64,000 nt of DNA. Origin: Viridothelium virens (taxonomy: Eukaryota; Ascomycota; Dothideomycetes; Trypetheliales; Trypetheliaceae). A program made the position numbers and the translations under genes. The notes below the pieces were generated by a model that was not told where the DNA came from, searched no databases, and worked only from the letters and a program-made list of their open reading frames with translations. Positions 1 to 13,200 of this stretch are shown here, piece by piece. Within the stretch, counting starts at the first letter, position 1. Every line of letters starts with the position of its first letter. The DNA lies in the NCBI GenBank assembly GCA_010094025.1, contig ML991831.1:62001-126000 (forward strand). Reading direction: 5' to 3'.

Positions 1-3000
1 TAGTTTGTGGACTTATAGTCGAGCTGCACCGCGGGATCGATAGTCCCGTCAACACCGTTGCAAAGTGCGCTGACCTGGACCGGAAAGATATTGGTGGCAT
101 CAGTTCCAGCGTACTTCTTCAAGGCAGACTGGGGTACAATGTCCGGATAGTGACTTGGCATGAAAGCTGCCAGATCGTATACGACACCACGAATGGCGAT
201 GTATGAACCTTTGCTGCCAGTCTTGCCGTTATATGAACTCAGTTCCTGGGGCGAATAAACGTGTTGTACAGGGCAGATCAAGACTGGAAACCCGACTTCA
301 AAATTGTCAGTAAAGATTGATATTTCCCCGAAACGGTCCAGTCACTTACTCATGAAGAAGAGCACGAAAGCACAGCTCAACCAGATGATCAAGTTGATGG
401 CCAGCTTCTCTCGCCAAGCAGTTCGCACGTCTTTCCGAGGCATTCGTCCGATGAATCTTGGCAGGAAGTCGGGAATAAACCAAGTCATAAAGTAGACAAG
501 GAACATCCATCTCTTCCTGCTGCCAGAGACTGGCTTTTCTTCGATCTCCACCAACTTTGCATCATTGCCTTTCTCAGCCATCTGCTCACGTGTGTCCATA
601 TTACGGAACATATCTCCAGAGTTGAAGGCGGAGGCTCCAGCGTCTGACTTAGCATCCAGATCTCTGCTTCCAAAGTATCCGCCAGCCTTGTCATCATGAT
701 AAAAGGCCCCGGGAGATGGAGTGTGCGACGCAAGCAAGTCCTGCTTGGAGTCACCAAATGGATTTGCACTTCGAGCCCCAGGAGTGAGGTATGCACCTGG
801 CGTTTCGTCGTAATTGTCCCCGTAGGCGCCAGGAACAACTGGATGTTCACCCATCTTAGCGATCTCAAACCAGCAACGCTCGCTTAGAAATACACCAGTT
901 GCGCCGACGCGAGCCTCGTTACTTGGCCATCTCCGCTCATCGAGCACCATTTCAGCCTTCTCACGTTCGCTGCCGACCACAACAGTCTCTGCCTCGGCAA
1001 GGCCAAGGAACTCGCTGAAGGGAAGGAACATGCTAAAGTCAGCATTGCGGAGCCGTTGGCTGATTTCAGCAATGCCAAAAGTTTGGACTTGTGTGCGGAC
1101 ACACTTGCTGTCGAACTGATTGGCAATCTTGCGGTCATTTGGTTTCAAGCAGAAGACAAAGTATGGATTTGTTGATCCAGAGATAGACTTGGTGATGTTG
1201 TCAAGTGACGACAGGAACTGGCCAGAGGCTCCTTGTTGTCCATGATCTCTCCTGTGAGACTTAGATTCAGTGGCACCTTTCGGACTCTCACCAAAATCGA
1301 AGGCTTTGTCGTCGTCGGGAGTACCGACGGTACCGACGGTACCAACGCTCTTTTGGGTTCCGAATCGTGAAGGTCGTCCACCGTTTCTTTTTGCCATACT
1401 AGGCATGCGCGTCGGCTTCGAGCTGAGAGAAGCCTGTAGAATGGTCGACTTCTCTTTGGGATGCGTGACTCGGTTGAGAGCTTCTTGTCCGAATAGATCT
1501 CTGACGAAATCGCGCGTAGTGGTATTGATGAGATTCATCAAGTCACCGGAAATGACCTCTCCGTTCTCCTCAATCAAGCCTTCAGCAGGATATTCGACCT
1601 CGCCAGAAAAGTGCTTGACGGTGAAGGATGCGTTGGTATTTTGAGTGGGAAAGTTGCTACCCGGCATGATCGCAGTTGCGCTAGCAACAGATATGGCAGG
1701 GTTCTTGTCTCCGAAGCGTTTTCGAATACTTTCCATGAACTGCATATCCGTCTTGCTACGCCTGGTTTGATCGTCCAAAATACTGAGTAATCCATTGCCT
1801 GGCTTCAAGAGACCGCGCACAGCATCTGAGTTATCAAAATAGCTTGTTGCTGGGACGCTTACTTCTTCCGTCTCGAGGAGGTCTGCTTTCCTCTCGAAGA
1901 AGCTTTGAAGGGCAAAATTGTACATGGATTCTGTTGCAGCATTGTTGAGGAGCTGATCCAAAGTATTCCCAGTTGCGGATGACTGGGCAAAGCCAGGGAA
2001 GTCTACGACGGAGATTGTATTGCCTACTGCGTCCTCCAAAGCGCATGTTCTTTGATTGATGCTCTCGATGACGTAAGCCACCAGGAGAGCATACAACGTC
2101 CGAGCGAGCTCATCTGCATTCTCCCGGGCGCCCTTCGGATCAAGCATGACAGTCACACGTTCTCGGTGTAAAGTCTTACTCTTGTATCCTAGACTTGTCT
2201 CCAGGTCTTGGGTGCTTACACCAAGGAAAGCTGCGATAATTTCGAGTACGTCCTTATTCTTGACAACGGTGACATCTTCACCACCCTCGTGCGAGTAACC
2301 ACCACTGTCGTCAGCAGCGGGAGTGGTCGATTGCGTGGTCATGAACTCCAATTGGCCGATGTGGAGGATTGCAGCAAGGACCTGACAGATCTCGGCAATT
2401 TCGCCTCGAGGAAATTCCAACTTCCGTAACGCGGTCTTGAAATGCTGGAAGCCTTCGCCATCGTTGATTCCGACCTTCATTTGGCTAGGATGCCCAAGAT
2501 ATCTCCATCGCTTCTGGCTAATGACAGCCGATGTTCTGTTGCCGGCCGTTCCATCGGAGGTCACAGGGCCAAGGTGGTCGAGACCAAGGTGAGCTTTTTC
2601 GGCGGAGCTAGTTCCAGCAAGCAAGTAGTAGAGAACGTGAAAGTTCCGTTCTCCAGGAGGAACAGTAGTAACTCTGCTTCGCTCCAATCTGTGGTCGAGG
2701 AGTTTGCCACCAATAAGGGTGGGATGCAAGGTCGTCGAAGTGTCGTACTGGATCTCGAAGAACAGTCCAGACTTGGAAGCGGTCGGTGTAGTTGCGGACT
2801 TCGTCGTTGTTAGGCTGTCAAAGACGAAAGAGGCATATTGAAGTTTCTTGGAAAGAGGGGTGGCCGAAAGATTGAGTAAATGGGTGAGAAGATGATTACG
2901 GAGAGTGGTCTTTCCAGATCCTGATTCACCCCTATGCAAGTTGTTAGCAATCGATCTTTGTCAATGTGTTTGAACCCCAGAAGCGTTCAGCGGGCATCGG

Positions 3001-3331
3001 AATTGATAGGAACGAAATGTTCAGTCGGGGGAACGTACAAATAGACGATTGCTTGGTTTTCACTCCGAGCACCCAACCTTGTCCAGGCTCTTGATGCCAG
3101 CTCCTCAGACTCTCCCATTGCACTTCCTTCTTTGGCGCCATTAGGACCTTTTGCAGATGAAGTGTAGGTATTAAGTGAGATCAGCGCATGGGAGGACAGT
3201 TGGGCGGTCGGTAAGGAGACATGGAATCGGCTGGCGAGATGTGCAGTCAGGTGGGTATCGGACTGTAGATGTGCGGGCAGAGAGGGTAGCGATGCTTGTG
3301 CATGCTGTGGCTGCGCTCCATGATGAGCCAT
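1..3331 (-). CDS. csmA: Class V chitin synthase with myosin motor-like domain (partial, 3' end outside window)
   Basis: Builds cell-wall chitin from UDP-GlcNAc at hyphal tips and septa; the myosin head is known in the family to bind actin. Exons read on the minus strand: 3331-3039, 2931-350 and 295-1, continuing off the left edge. About 1056 residues are visible. An N-terminal block ([20 protein letters not shown]) leads into a P-loop, GESGSGKTT, at about residues 99-107, directly after intron 1. The motor region runs to about residue 720 (motif KPNDRK, then [15 protein letters not shown]). Two membrane segments lie near residues 903-925 and 940-957. Exon 3 starts the region that carries a cytochrome b5-like domain in the family ([10 protein letters not shown]). 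The catalytic domain lies beyond the window. Introns are 3038-2932 and 349-296. The start is the ATG at 3331; the GTG one codon earlier is not used. It faces the class VII gene across a shared promoter region. Confidence 0.95.
1316..1350 (-). repeat. 9-bp tandem repeat inside the class V chitin synthase
   Basis: Three near-perfect copies of a 9-bp unit (GTACCGACG on the plus strand) encode Val-Gly-Thr repeated three times in the motor-to-membrane linker. The unit keeps frame, so copy number can change without breaking the protein. Confidence 0.8.
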
Positions 3332-5073
3332 CACCCCGGTTGCGTCCCCAGGGATCGCCGAGGATAGTGTTGTGACCAGTCAGTGGAGTGTCAATCCGAG
3401 ACTCTCGAGTCTGAACTTCTGATAGTGATTCTGATGCTTCGTAGGGTCTAAATACAGGCTCGATAATGTGCTTGCGAGGTTAGATGTCGTTAGGGCGAAA
3501 GTTTTGGTTTAGTATTACGCAGTAGGGTGTTGTTGTTTAGACTACTTCAGGAGCTCCTGATGGGAGGCCCGAATGCCCAGGGACGGTGATTGAAGATTCC
3601 GGGACGAAAGCGAAGGAAGACGAAAGAACCAAACGAGCGTTGAATAGAGACCACAGTCGAAGTAACTGACAAAGGCAATGCAGTGCAGAAGGGAGCAAGC
3701 AAAGGTGTTGTTGAGTCTCAATCACGGCGTTGCCTCCCGAGGGGCCAGTGCCTTCGCCCGTGCCGGAGTGAGGGTTCATGGATTATGCGTTGATCTTTAC
3801 GGATGGCGATACAACGCTACGCCTCTTTGGGCACCCTCCATAAATATAGCGCGATGCACTCAAACATCTCAGCCCCCGTTCCCTTCCAGATTCGACGCTG
3901 GCAGGAGCTTAGTTCTCACGAGTACCGGATACTGCTCTCCGTAACCGCGCCTCGTCCCAACTGATCTCCTCCAGCCTACGGTTGTTCCACCGTTCAAGGT
4001 CGTCGAAGAAACTATGTGCTATATTTTCAGGGCTTCAGATCTGAGAATTTATGAGATGCACAAGGGTCAAGCGCGGCTTAGCGCCAACTGGGGGTTCTCG
4101 GTGGTATCGTGGTATCGTGGCCAGGGTAACACCCCTTTTAACAAGGATGGAGGCGCCACTGTTTTCCTCTGTTTACACGGATTGATTCGCTGCCAGGGCC
4201 AGCCCAGCAGAACGGCCACATTTTTCCGCAGCCTCATTACCATTTAGTCTCGTCTTATGCCGTACCGCTTAGCCAGAAAATTGGGTCAGTGATGCTGGCG
4301 GAATCGTCGTCGAAGATCGTCTCCTTTCAGGCAGCCCACCACCTTCTTGTACGAGCAGTGCACACGCGTCGGAGAGGGGTCTCGGCGGATCCCCAAGACC
4401 CTCGCCTTCGTACCCAAAATAGCACGACGACTTCAGATGAGCTACTTAGATAGGCTTGCAATGATAGCATCGTGAGCAACGACTCAAGGGGCGCTTGAGG
4501 ATTCGGTCGATGAATTGATGACGCTCTTGACGGATCGCGAGTGAGAAATCGCCACTCCCAATAAATCCCAATATCCGTGCGGCCCGTGTTTTGACTCTTT
4601 TTCTCCTGATTCCCGCGCCTAAGAAGCCAAGGTGCTAAGGTCGTGCCACCCTCGCCCTGCCGACGTGACTGGACCGTGCAGCTAAGCCCGGCTGCCCAGC
4701 ATCCCCGAACGAATAACGAACCGAATCAAACATCACACATCACCACTCTACTCTACCACTCCAACAGTCTGCTGTGACAAGTTTCATACTCTCGGCCTTG
4801 ACCGTGTCTCTTTTCTTCTCCTTCCTCCTCCACGCTCGTTGATACCAGCTCGTCCTTCGTTTAAGCTGGTTAATAAAATCGTAATCGAGGGTTGCTTTGG
4901 CGACCACCCCCTCTCCCCAATCCGCCTTGCAAACTCTGGGCTTGAAACTTTAATTGTCATCTTCACATCATCGGAGAAACGACCATTCGTTATCACGCTT
5001 ATAGCGAAGCTTATAGCTCGAAATCGTCCTCGTTTTGCTCGGTTAGGGGGTATCACACCCTGAGGAGGGCAAC
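3332..5073. promoter_or_regulatory. Shared divergent promoter and 5' leader region of class V and class VII chitin synthases
   Basis: This 1742-bp stretch separates the start codons of two divergently read chitin synthases and holds no convincing coding sequence. An AT-rich TATA-like stretch lies near 3839-3850. A long pyrimidine-rich tract at about 4804-4835 lies some 240 bp before the plus-strand start; such CT tracts are common near fungal transcription starts. ORFs in this gap are short and not codon-biased. In other filamentous ascomycetes the class V and VII genes are known to be arranged head to head, which fits co-regulation; the actual start sites cannot be read from sequence. Confidence 0.7.
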
Positions 5074-8000
5074 ATGGCAGGGAATTCCAACCGCATGTCT
5101 CTGTACTCTACAGCTTCCGGGCCCAGTCAACAACCATCCGCTCAAGTCTCGACAACCACTCTCCTCAACACTCTTCACAGCACATACACCTCCGCTGACC
5201 GGCAACCGCTGCCATTGGAAGCAAGCACAAGCTTAGTGGTCAATACATGGAAGACTGCCCTCGATGTTGGATCCGACGGCCGATTCGGTGGCACAATTGA
5301 CATCGAACTTGCTCGGAAGTCATGGGAGCATGCCAGAAGAAGAGCAGAAGATGGCTGTATCGTTCTAGGGTAGGAAAGCTCGTCTTCAGTCGTAGATATC
5401 TGCTGATCTTATAGGTCTCTTCACAACTCCACTCCTTCGTTGCTCGCACCTTTCGTCTCAGCCCTACCCCTCGCTGTCCCTACATCCTTCTACACAGCTC
5501 TCAGTGTCATCCGGCCGTTCGTACATTGCGTTACACCTACAAACCCTTCGAAACCTCGCTACTCCTCTCTTGCTGCTACCCTTTCTCTCAACTTGGCCGG
5601 TGAACTCACAGGTGCCTCTTTGGGTCTGTCCTCATCCGGCATTGATACATCGGCCGGGCTCCTCAATGTTCCCGGGCAAGCTGGTTACAGAGCATTCGAT
5701 GTCTTCTACTATCTGCTTACCAGCGCCTCGACTCCTGCTGAACGGGAGTTCCTTGGCCTGAAGGGTCCATCGGCGTACACATTATTACGAAGGAGTGATA
5801 CTTATAGCCCTCCATCTTTCCTGCCAACCGCTGATGATGCAGCCTCTGCTGAAGATTTCAGGGAAAACCTGAGGAGTGTTGGAATCAAGGGTGCATCACA
5901 ACGGAACATGCTCTCCGTCCTTGCAGGTCTACTAAAGCTCGGGGATACTCTTGGCTTCCTTGTCGATGAAGATGTTCTTGAGAGTGTCTGTGAAGATGTC
6001 TCCGGCCTTCTTGGCCTGGACCCTGAGATTCTCATGAAGAAATGTGACACAATGGATCGCGAAGTCCTCGTTGCTGCTCTGTACGAAGCACTCGTCGACT
6101 GGGTGGTGTCCAAAGCCAATGCAGCCATCCGATCAGAAATCCGAAGAGGTGGGCTTCCGTCCAACAGCAGTGAGCCAAGCCGGTCTGGCGCCGCAACGCC
6201 AAGATCAAGCGAAGAAGATGTCGATACCGTCAGTATCACTGTTGTCGACATTCCCGGGCAAGATTTAGGAAAGGCCGTGGCGCTGCGAACAATCTTCGAT
6301 GATTCCGTCGGCATCAATGCGGAGATGAAGGAAGACGGTGTTGAGGTCATCCCTGCCGGTCATTCTGTCATCAAGGAAGCAAAGGCAGCAATCACTGACT
6401 GCGAAGCCGATCTAGGCATCCCAGGCGGCCCATCTGCTCGCGATCGAGAAGTTGAGCGAGACCGTCGTCAGGGTGTGCTCGACAAGGTTGGTAGCGAACT
6501 CGATGACGATAATTTTCTTCAAAAGATACTATACCCAGTCGACGGTGAAGGCATCTTGCTTGGCAAGACTGGCCGTTTCGACCTTCCCAGTGTTCTAGGC
6601 AGCAGCAGGGTGTGGTTCCAGCTCTGTCTGCATCCGACGGATGAACCTCCTGTGAACATTGCCAATTCGGTAACTCCGGCATGGTCCGCGGCGTCCGTCT
6701 CTCGTCAACTGCGTGCTTGGCGGTTGCCAGAGTGGGCGAACCGAAGAAATAAATTGCTCGACTTCACTGCCGACTTTGACATCGATGAATTCTGCACCAG
6801 ATACGCTCGTCTTGGTTGCCATGATGGGAGAGAAGGGGTGGAGTCATGGATCATGGAGCGCGGCTGGAGCAATGGCGAAGTTGTTGTCGGTCACGACCGT
6901 GTCTGGATTAGGGAAAGTGCTTGGTGGGAGGCTGAGACTATGCTCGACTCAGCTTCTGAGATGCAGCAGAGCGGTATGCTTGGAGGAATCGGTGATGGCG
7001 CTCCTGCAAGCGGTTACTCTGTCATGAGTCCAGGTCTCGGCAACAACAGCGGCTTCTTTGGTCAACCTTACAACGACAGTCCAGAAGGCAGTCGTGAGAA
7101 TCTGCTGCACCAGTCGACCATAGGTGCTCGTAGCGTCCTCGGCGGCCGCTCTCTGGCTCCCACCAATGCCCAAACCATGCGCAGCGCCAGCGCCGGCGAT
7201 TATGGCTTAGGTACCAAAGGTGATGATAAGTATAAGAACGTGTCCTACTATGGCGAGCTTGAAGAGGGTGAGAATAAGACTGTTCAAGAAGAACCTGTAG
7301 AAACTTCTCGACGAATTTGGGTGGCCTTCGTATGGGCTCTGACATTCTGGATCCCCTCACCGGCCCTTCGACTAATTGGTCGAATGAAACGACCAGATGT
7401 ACGCATGGCTTGGAGAGAGAAGCTTGTCCTCGTTGCCTTGATCTTTCTCCTGAACGGCATAATCGTCTTCTGGATTATTGGCTTTGGACGCGTGCTCTGC
7501 CCCAACTTTGACAAAGCCTGGAGCAATTCCGAGGTTGCGACACATCAGGGCGGTAACGACTTCTGGGTCAGTGTTCACGGCAAGGTCTATGATATTTCCA
7601 AATTCTGGAAAACCGATCATAGTGATACACCCAGTATGCCTGTCAGCGACTCGAACATGCAGCCGTTCGCTGGCATGAATTTGGATGAATATTTCCCTGT
7701 TCCCCTTACCATTGCCTGTCCAGGCCTTGTTAATGATCAGAGTATCTGGCTCTCTCCAAATAATACCGTCCTATACCCGAATGGCGTACACTATACCGGT
7801 CCTTACAAGCAGCCAATTGTGAATACCGCACTACACAGCATCGATTGGTACCCGAATGTCTTCCAGCCAGCAATGAAACAATTTTACAAGGGCGACCTAG
7901 TTCAGGACGCCGCAAATGTCTCGTCCCAAGGCCAGAACGATAATCACGACTGGTTCATCATTAACGATAACGTCTACGACTTGACGGACTACTTTTACAC

Positions 8001-10598
8001 CATTAAGCAGAATCCACAATGGGCATTCTTCGGCGATGACGTCAAATCCCTTGTCACGCAAAACGCAGGCCAGGATCTCTCGAATCAGTGGTTCAGCAAA
8101 CTCAACAGCACCTTTGCTCACAATTCCCTCAATTGCTTGAACAATGCTTTCTACGTCGGCAAGAAGGATTTCCGGAAGACTGCTCGTTGCCAAGTCAACG
8201 GCTATCTTCTACTCGCCTTCGCCATCGTCCTCTGCGCCGTCATCCTGATCAAGTTTCTGGCTGCACTCCAGCTCGGATCCAAGCGCCGTCCGGCTCAACA
8301 AGACAAGTTTGTCATCTGTCAGGTCCCAGCGTACACAGAAGGTGAAGATCATCTTAGAAAAGGTCTCGACTCACTTGCTTCATTATCCTATGACAACAAG
8401 AGGAAGCTCATTTGTGTTATCTGTGATGGTATGATTGTTGGTGGTGGTAATGATAGACCCACTCCAAAGATCGTCCTCGATATTTTGGGCGTCGATCCCA
8501 AGATTGACCCGCCAGCACTTCCTTTCAGATCTGTTGGCCAAGGATCTGACCAGCTCAATTACGGCAAAGTCTACTCCGGTCTCTACGAATATGAAGGCAA
8601 TGTCGTTCCATATCTCGTTATCGTCAAGGTCGGCAAAGAATCCGAGCAAAGTAAGACCAAACCTGGCAACCGCGGTAAACGAGACACGCAAATTCTGCTC
8701 ATGAGCTTCCTAAACCGTGTCCACCACCGAGCACCCATGTCGCCTCTTGAGCTTGAGATGTTCCATCAGATCAACAACATTATCGGCGTAGACCCAGAGC
8801 TCTACGAGTATATGTTTATGGTCGATGCCGATACGATGGTCAAGGAAGATGCCCTCAACCGACTGGTTGCGAGCTGTGCCAATGACTCAAAGATTGCGGG
8901 TATCTGTGGCGAGACCAGCTTGGACAATGAAGAGCGCAGCTGGTGGACTATGATCCAAGTCTATGAATACTACATCTCCCATCATCTGGCCAAGGCTTTC
9001 GAGAGTCTGTTCGGTAGTGTTACTTGTTTGCCTGGATGGTAAGTGATCTCCTCAGAGCTAGTTAATTTTCATAGCTGACAGCGTTGTGCAGTTTCTGCAT
9101 GTACCGCCTAAGGACTGCTGACAAAGGGCGTCCATTGATCATTTCGGACAAGGTTATCGAAGAGTACAGTGATCCAAAGCTAGATACTTTGCATAAGAAG
9201 AATCTGCTCGCACTTGGTGAAGATCGTTATCTTACCACACTGATGACCAAGCACTTCCCAGCTATGTCTTACAAATTTGTCCCAGACGCGTACGCGCTCA
9301 CAGCAGCCCCTGAGACGTGGAGTGTTCTGCTATCCCAGAGACGTAGGTGGATCAACTCGACACTTCACAATTTGGCCGAATTGGTCTTTTTGCGAGATCT
9401 GTGTGGATTCTGTTGTTTCTCCATGCGATTCGTCGTCTTCATTGATCTTTTCGGAACTCTCATCCTGCCAGCGACCTGCGCTTACCTAGTTTACATCATC
9501 TATGTCGCCGCCTCTCACTCGGGTCAATTCCCCATCATCTCGATTGTTATGTTGGCTGCAGTCTACGGTCTTCAAGCCGTCATCTTCATCATCAAACGAC
9601 AATGGCAACACGTCGGCTGGATGATTATTTACATCCTTGCTTTCCCTATCTACAGCTTGGTCCTTCCCATCTACTCCTTCTGGAACCAAGACAACTTCTC
9701 CTGGGGTAACACCCGTATCGTCATCGGCGAAAAAGGTGCGAAACAACTCGTCGCCGTCGAAGACGAACCCTTCGACCCCCGCTCCATCCCCCTCCAACGC
9801 TGGGATGACTACGCCTCCGCCAACAACCTCCCCGGCCGCCGCGGCATCGCCCTCGGCATGAACTCCACCGCCGACGAAAAGGGCGCCTACGAAGACGGCT
9901 ACGAAATGGACGACATGCGCTCCATGTACTCCTCCGTGAAGCCCGCCTCCACCATCCTCACCGGCTTCCCCGGCGCCCACAACCCGCACCTCTCGCACCA
10001 TCCTGGCGCCGCCGCCCCGCCCTACATGCCCCCTCAGAGCCAGAGCCCCGCGCCCTTCGCCGGCATGCAGCACCGACAGTCGACCTACAGCAACCTCAGC
10101 CTCAGCGGCGGTGTCGGCGGCGGTGTTGGCACTCCCCAAGGCGAGCACCAGCGCCTCCTCAGCATGGGCAACCTTTCCGACCACGGCCACCCCCACTCGC
10201 AGTCGCAGTCGCAGCCGCGCTCGAACCGCTCGCCCCTCGGCACCGCTGCCAACAACTCCGCGTATAACCTTACGCGCAGCGGCACGCCGACGCCGTCGGC
10301 GCTCGGCCTCGCGACGCACCGTCCTGGCTCGACGTCTGCGCTCTCGGCGTTCCAGAGCGGCATGTATCAGGGGACGGCGCCGGGGACGTGGGGGCCTGGT
10401 CAGGGGGGGCAGGGAGCGGGGCCGACCGATGCGATGATTGCGGAGGCGGTGCGCGAGTGTTTGAAGGAGGTGGATTTGGAGAGTGTGACGAAGAAGGGCG
10501 TAAGGGCGTTGGTGGAGCAGAGGTTGCAGTGTTCGTTGAGTGGGGAGCGGAGGGCGTTTTTGGATCGGCAGATTGATTTGGAGTTGGCGAGTATGTAG
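5074..10598 (+). CDS. csmB: Class VII chitin synthase with degenerate myosin-like domain
   Basis: Membrane glycosyltransferase making chitin. Exons 5074-5369, 5415-9038 and 9092-10598 give 1808 residues. The N-terminal third resembles a myosin head but lacks a P-loop, which separates class VII from class V. Rough order: myosin-like 1-700; membrane segments about 731-755 and 780-800; cytochrome b5-like domain from about 812 ([16 protein letters not shown]); membrane segment about 1028-1045; catalytic domain with VDADT (1235-1239), CLPGCFCMYR across intron 2, GEDRY (1349-1353) and QRRRW (1389-1393); further membrane spans to about 1500; a Ser/Pro/Gly-rich low-complexity stretch; and a DEK-C-type helical domain from about 1753. 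Intron 1 (45 nt) has GTAGGA and a CTGAT branch; intron 2 (53 nt) starts GTAAGT. It is divergent from the class V gene. From about 9750 onward codons become very GC-rich. Confidence 0.96.
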
Positions 10599-13200
10599 GT
10601 GAGTGGAGAGAATGGTAGAGAGGGGAAGAGATGAGGGGAGTCCTTCATTTGTGCATATTTGGATTGGTAATGAGATGGGCTGGGATTACAGTGGTGCGGT
10701 CATGATCCTGGTTGCTATGCCTTGCATTTAGCTAATAATCACTGTTGGAGTCCTGGAGGCGTCGTCACTCTCTTGTGGGACATAAAATCGGACATACGGG
10801 TGAAGTCAGAGATCTGTAATTAGTGTAAGATGGGCTTACCATAATGACGATACTTGAACTTGAGCATATCATCACGTCTCTGACCTGGATTCGAATTTTT
10901 AATAAGGCATGCAGAACTTCCACAGCAGTCTGTTAGCTGGATTTCGGTCAGGTCTTCGGAGTATCTGTAAGCAAGGTCGAAGCGACGCTGTGAGACCCTG
11001 AATAGGATGTGAAATTTTCTTGACAAAAGTTTCTGATCTTATGCCCACATCATTCACTCAGCGGTGACATCAAGCTTGTGCATTGTGCATTGGGATAAGA
11101 TCCTTGGAGAAAAGCGTTACGTACTCGAATGTATAGGGCAGTGCACTGGGCATTGCTCCCTACAGTACCTCCTGACGACTTACACGGCTACGCACGTTAA
11201 GTCAGGCCAAAAGCTTGAACAGGGAGAAGTTAGAGAAGAAGAAAACCAAGAGGATCAATTTTGGTATTATTTCTGGGACTTGACCCAGGTACAAATAGGG
11301 TCGGAACGAACGGCGGCACCGGTGCTTCAGTCCCTACGCTGCCAACGCCTGGCCCATCCCGCTCGTCACCTGGGGTAGCGTTAAATCGAGATCTGCGCCA
11401 ATTTGTATCTCCCATTCCGGTTCCCACTCCATCTCACATGTCCAGTTATCCCTCACAAAGAACCACCTCCTCGGCCTTCCCGGCCCTAGGATCCGCAGGC
11501 TACGCCCTACCACAGCTACAGCGTCAGCACTGAGTTGCCCTTTAGAACTACTTTAGCCCCAAATCTACGAGAGTGAGAGAACCCACGGTAGATCGGCTGG
11601 CGGCCGAGGAGACGCCGCAGAGGGTTCAGGAGGGACGGGCGGCGGGTATTAGTACGGCGTCGTGGCAGGCGAGGTCGGTCTCGTGGAGTAACCTCTAGGA
11701 CTTATCGTCAGCTAGAAACTGCTCGGTTCACGGTGGGGAATGTTCCAGTCTGATGCTCACCGTGAAGACCCGGACTCCAGCAGGCAGGGCAACTTTCGTT
11801 GTTGCCGGTACGACTATCGCAAGTACTAAAGCAACAGCTGCATCCACTGCCATACCATGCACTACTGGCGCTACCGCCGTGACGTGTGGTTGTCTCCCGG
11901 AAGGCCATCCAATTGTCAGCCATATGTTAAGTATGAGAGCGCCGCTGTCGGAGGCTCACATTGGCTTGTCGGGGTTGGATGCGGTGGGGCGAGGCCAGAA
12001 TCGAAGGCTGAGCAAGTCCTTGTCAGCAGTCTTTGGAACTGGAGGTTGCCTTAGTAGGATCCGCACGGCTTCCAGACCGGGAGCTATCACGACAGAGTCC
12101 GTCCAACTGCGAGCTTGGGAGCAAGCTTGCCCTTGACTGGAACTGGAGAGAGGGAGAGGAGATGGATGCGATGGCGGCGGTAAGGGCGGCGGTGTCGATA
12201 GCGGTGGCGTCGTTCGTGTTGCTGCTGATGCGAGGCTGTGGAAGGATCAGAGTGAGAAAGCTCTTTAGAAATGCCATTTTGAGACACAAGTATCACTAGA
12301 ACGGGAAGAATCGCATATGATGGTGGGCTGGAGAAAGAAAAGTCGTAAATCGCAAGATAAAACGAGATGTTCATTTTGGAAGGTTCGTAGCAACACGCAT
12401 CCATACACATGGTAGCAGCTTCTTCTTGTTCTTCGCGAGATCAATCCCAGCTCGTGATTTGTCCATCACCGAATAGCATCTAGGAGACTACTACAGCAAT
12501 CGAGCTCAAAACGCAAGAGTATGCTTGTAGAGATTTTCTTCATCCCCTGCAGTATACCAAAAATGTAAAGAAGAGAAGCAAAAAGTTGTTCATGATACAT
12601 TCTCCAATTGGAAGTGCCTCTGCTCGAAAATGCTTCTCCGTCTGAGGACACCCAGAATAATCGATTTACCTCTAGACAAGACGCAGTATCTGCGTCCAAT
12701 ATTTCCTGTATCATGCCGTACTCCTTTTTCCTTTCGACTCGAATCGCGAGAATGATTTTCCAAGCTTCTCTGAGATCTTATAGAAGAGCAGGCTGCGGTC
12801 GATATCTTTCTGAGACAGTGTGCCCACAATCCCCAAGCTCGTTCGTTGTAGGCGACTACTGGATGATTCGTTTGTCTAGATGATGACTAGAGAACTTGAA
12901 CCAGTCGTCTTTGTATCTGTTCAAGCATGCCCTTTTGCACAGGTACTTAGGTGGCTTTGTAAGGAGACGGTCGTCAAGCTGATGGTGTTTCCATGAGGGG
13001 CATACGATGGCTTAGTCATCACTCGGAGACAGTCTGGTCCACTGAGCTCCAGCCACCCCAACTTCTAGTCGCACGACCAACGGTATACGATTCGTCACCC
13101 AGCTGATTGGCTAAGAGACAACGGCCTTCAATATCAGACTCAGAGAAACACATAGATGTGGGGAATGCTCTACCGGATGCTATGGACGGACTTCATGCTT
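10599..13200. other. Intergenic region, convergent; possible decayed coding stretch at 11240-11700
   Basis: This 2.6 kb separates the 3' ends of the class VII chitin synthase and the next minus-strand gene. A plus-strand frame at about 11261-11697 looks coding in composition (Ser/Pro/Thr-rich, then a basic and acidic tail ending TAG at 11697) but carries two in-frame stops near 11530-11550 and has no clear start. A minus-strand frame at about 12250-12023 is Ala/Ser-rich and unrecognised. Neither is strong enough to call a gene. Apart from these and the 3' UTRs nothing is recognised. Confidence 0.4.

Noticed and set aside
5802-6350. 182-codon minus-strand frame opposite the class VII gene
   Set aside because: Ser/Arg-rich shadow of the myosin-like coding region.
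9486-10319. 277-codon minus-strand open frame opposite the class VII chitin synthase
   Set aside because: It lies opposite very GC-rich coding sequence, is dominated by Arg/Ala/Gly/Val and has no conserved content; an antisense shadow.
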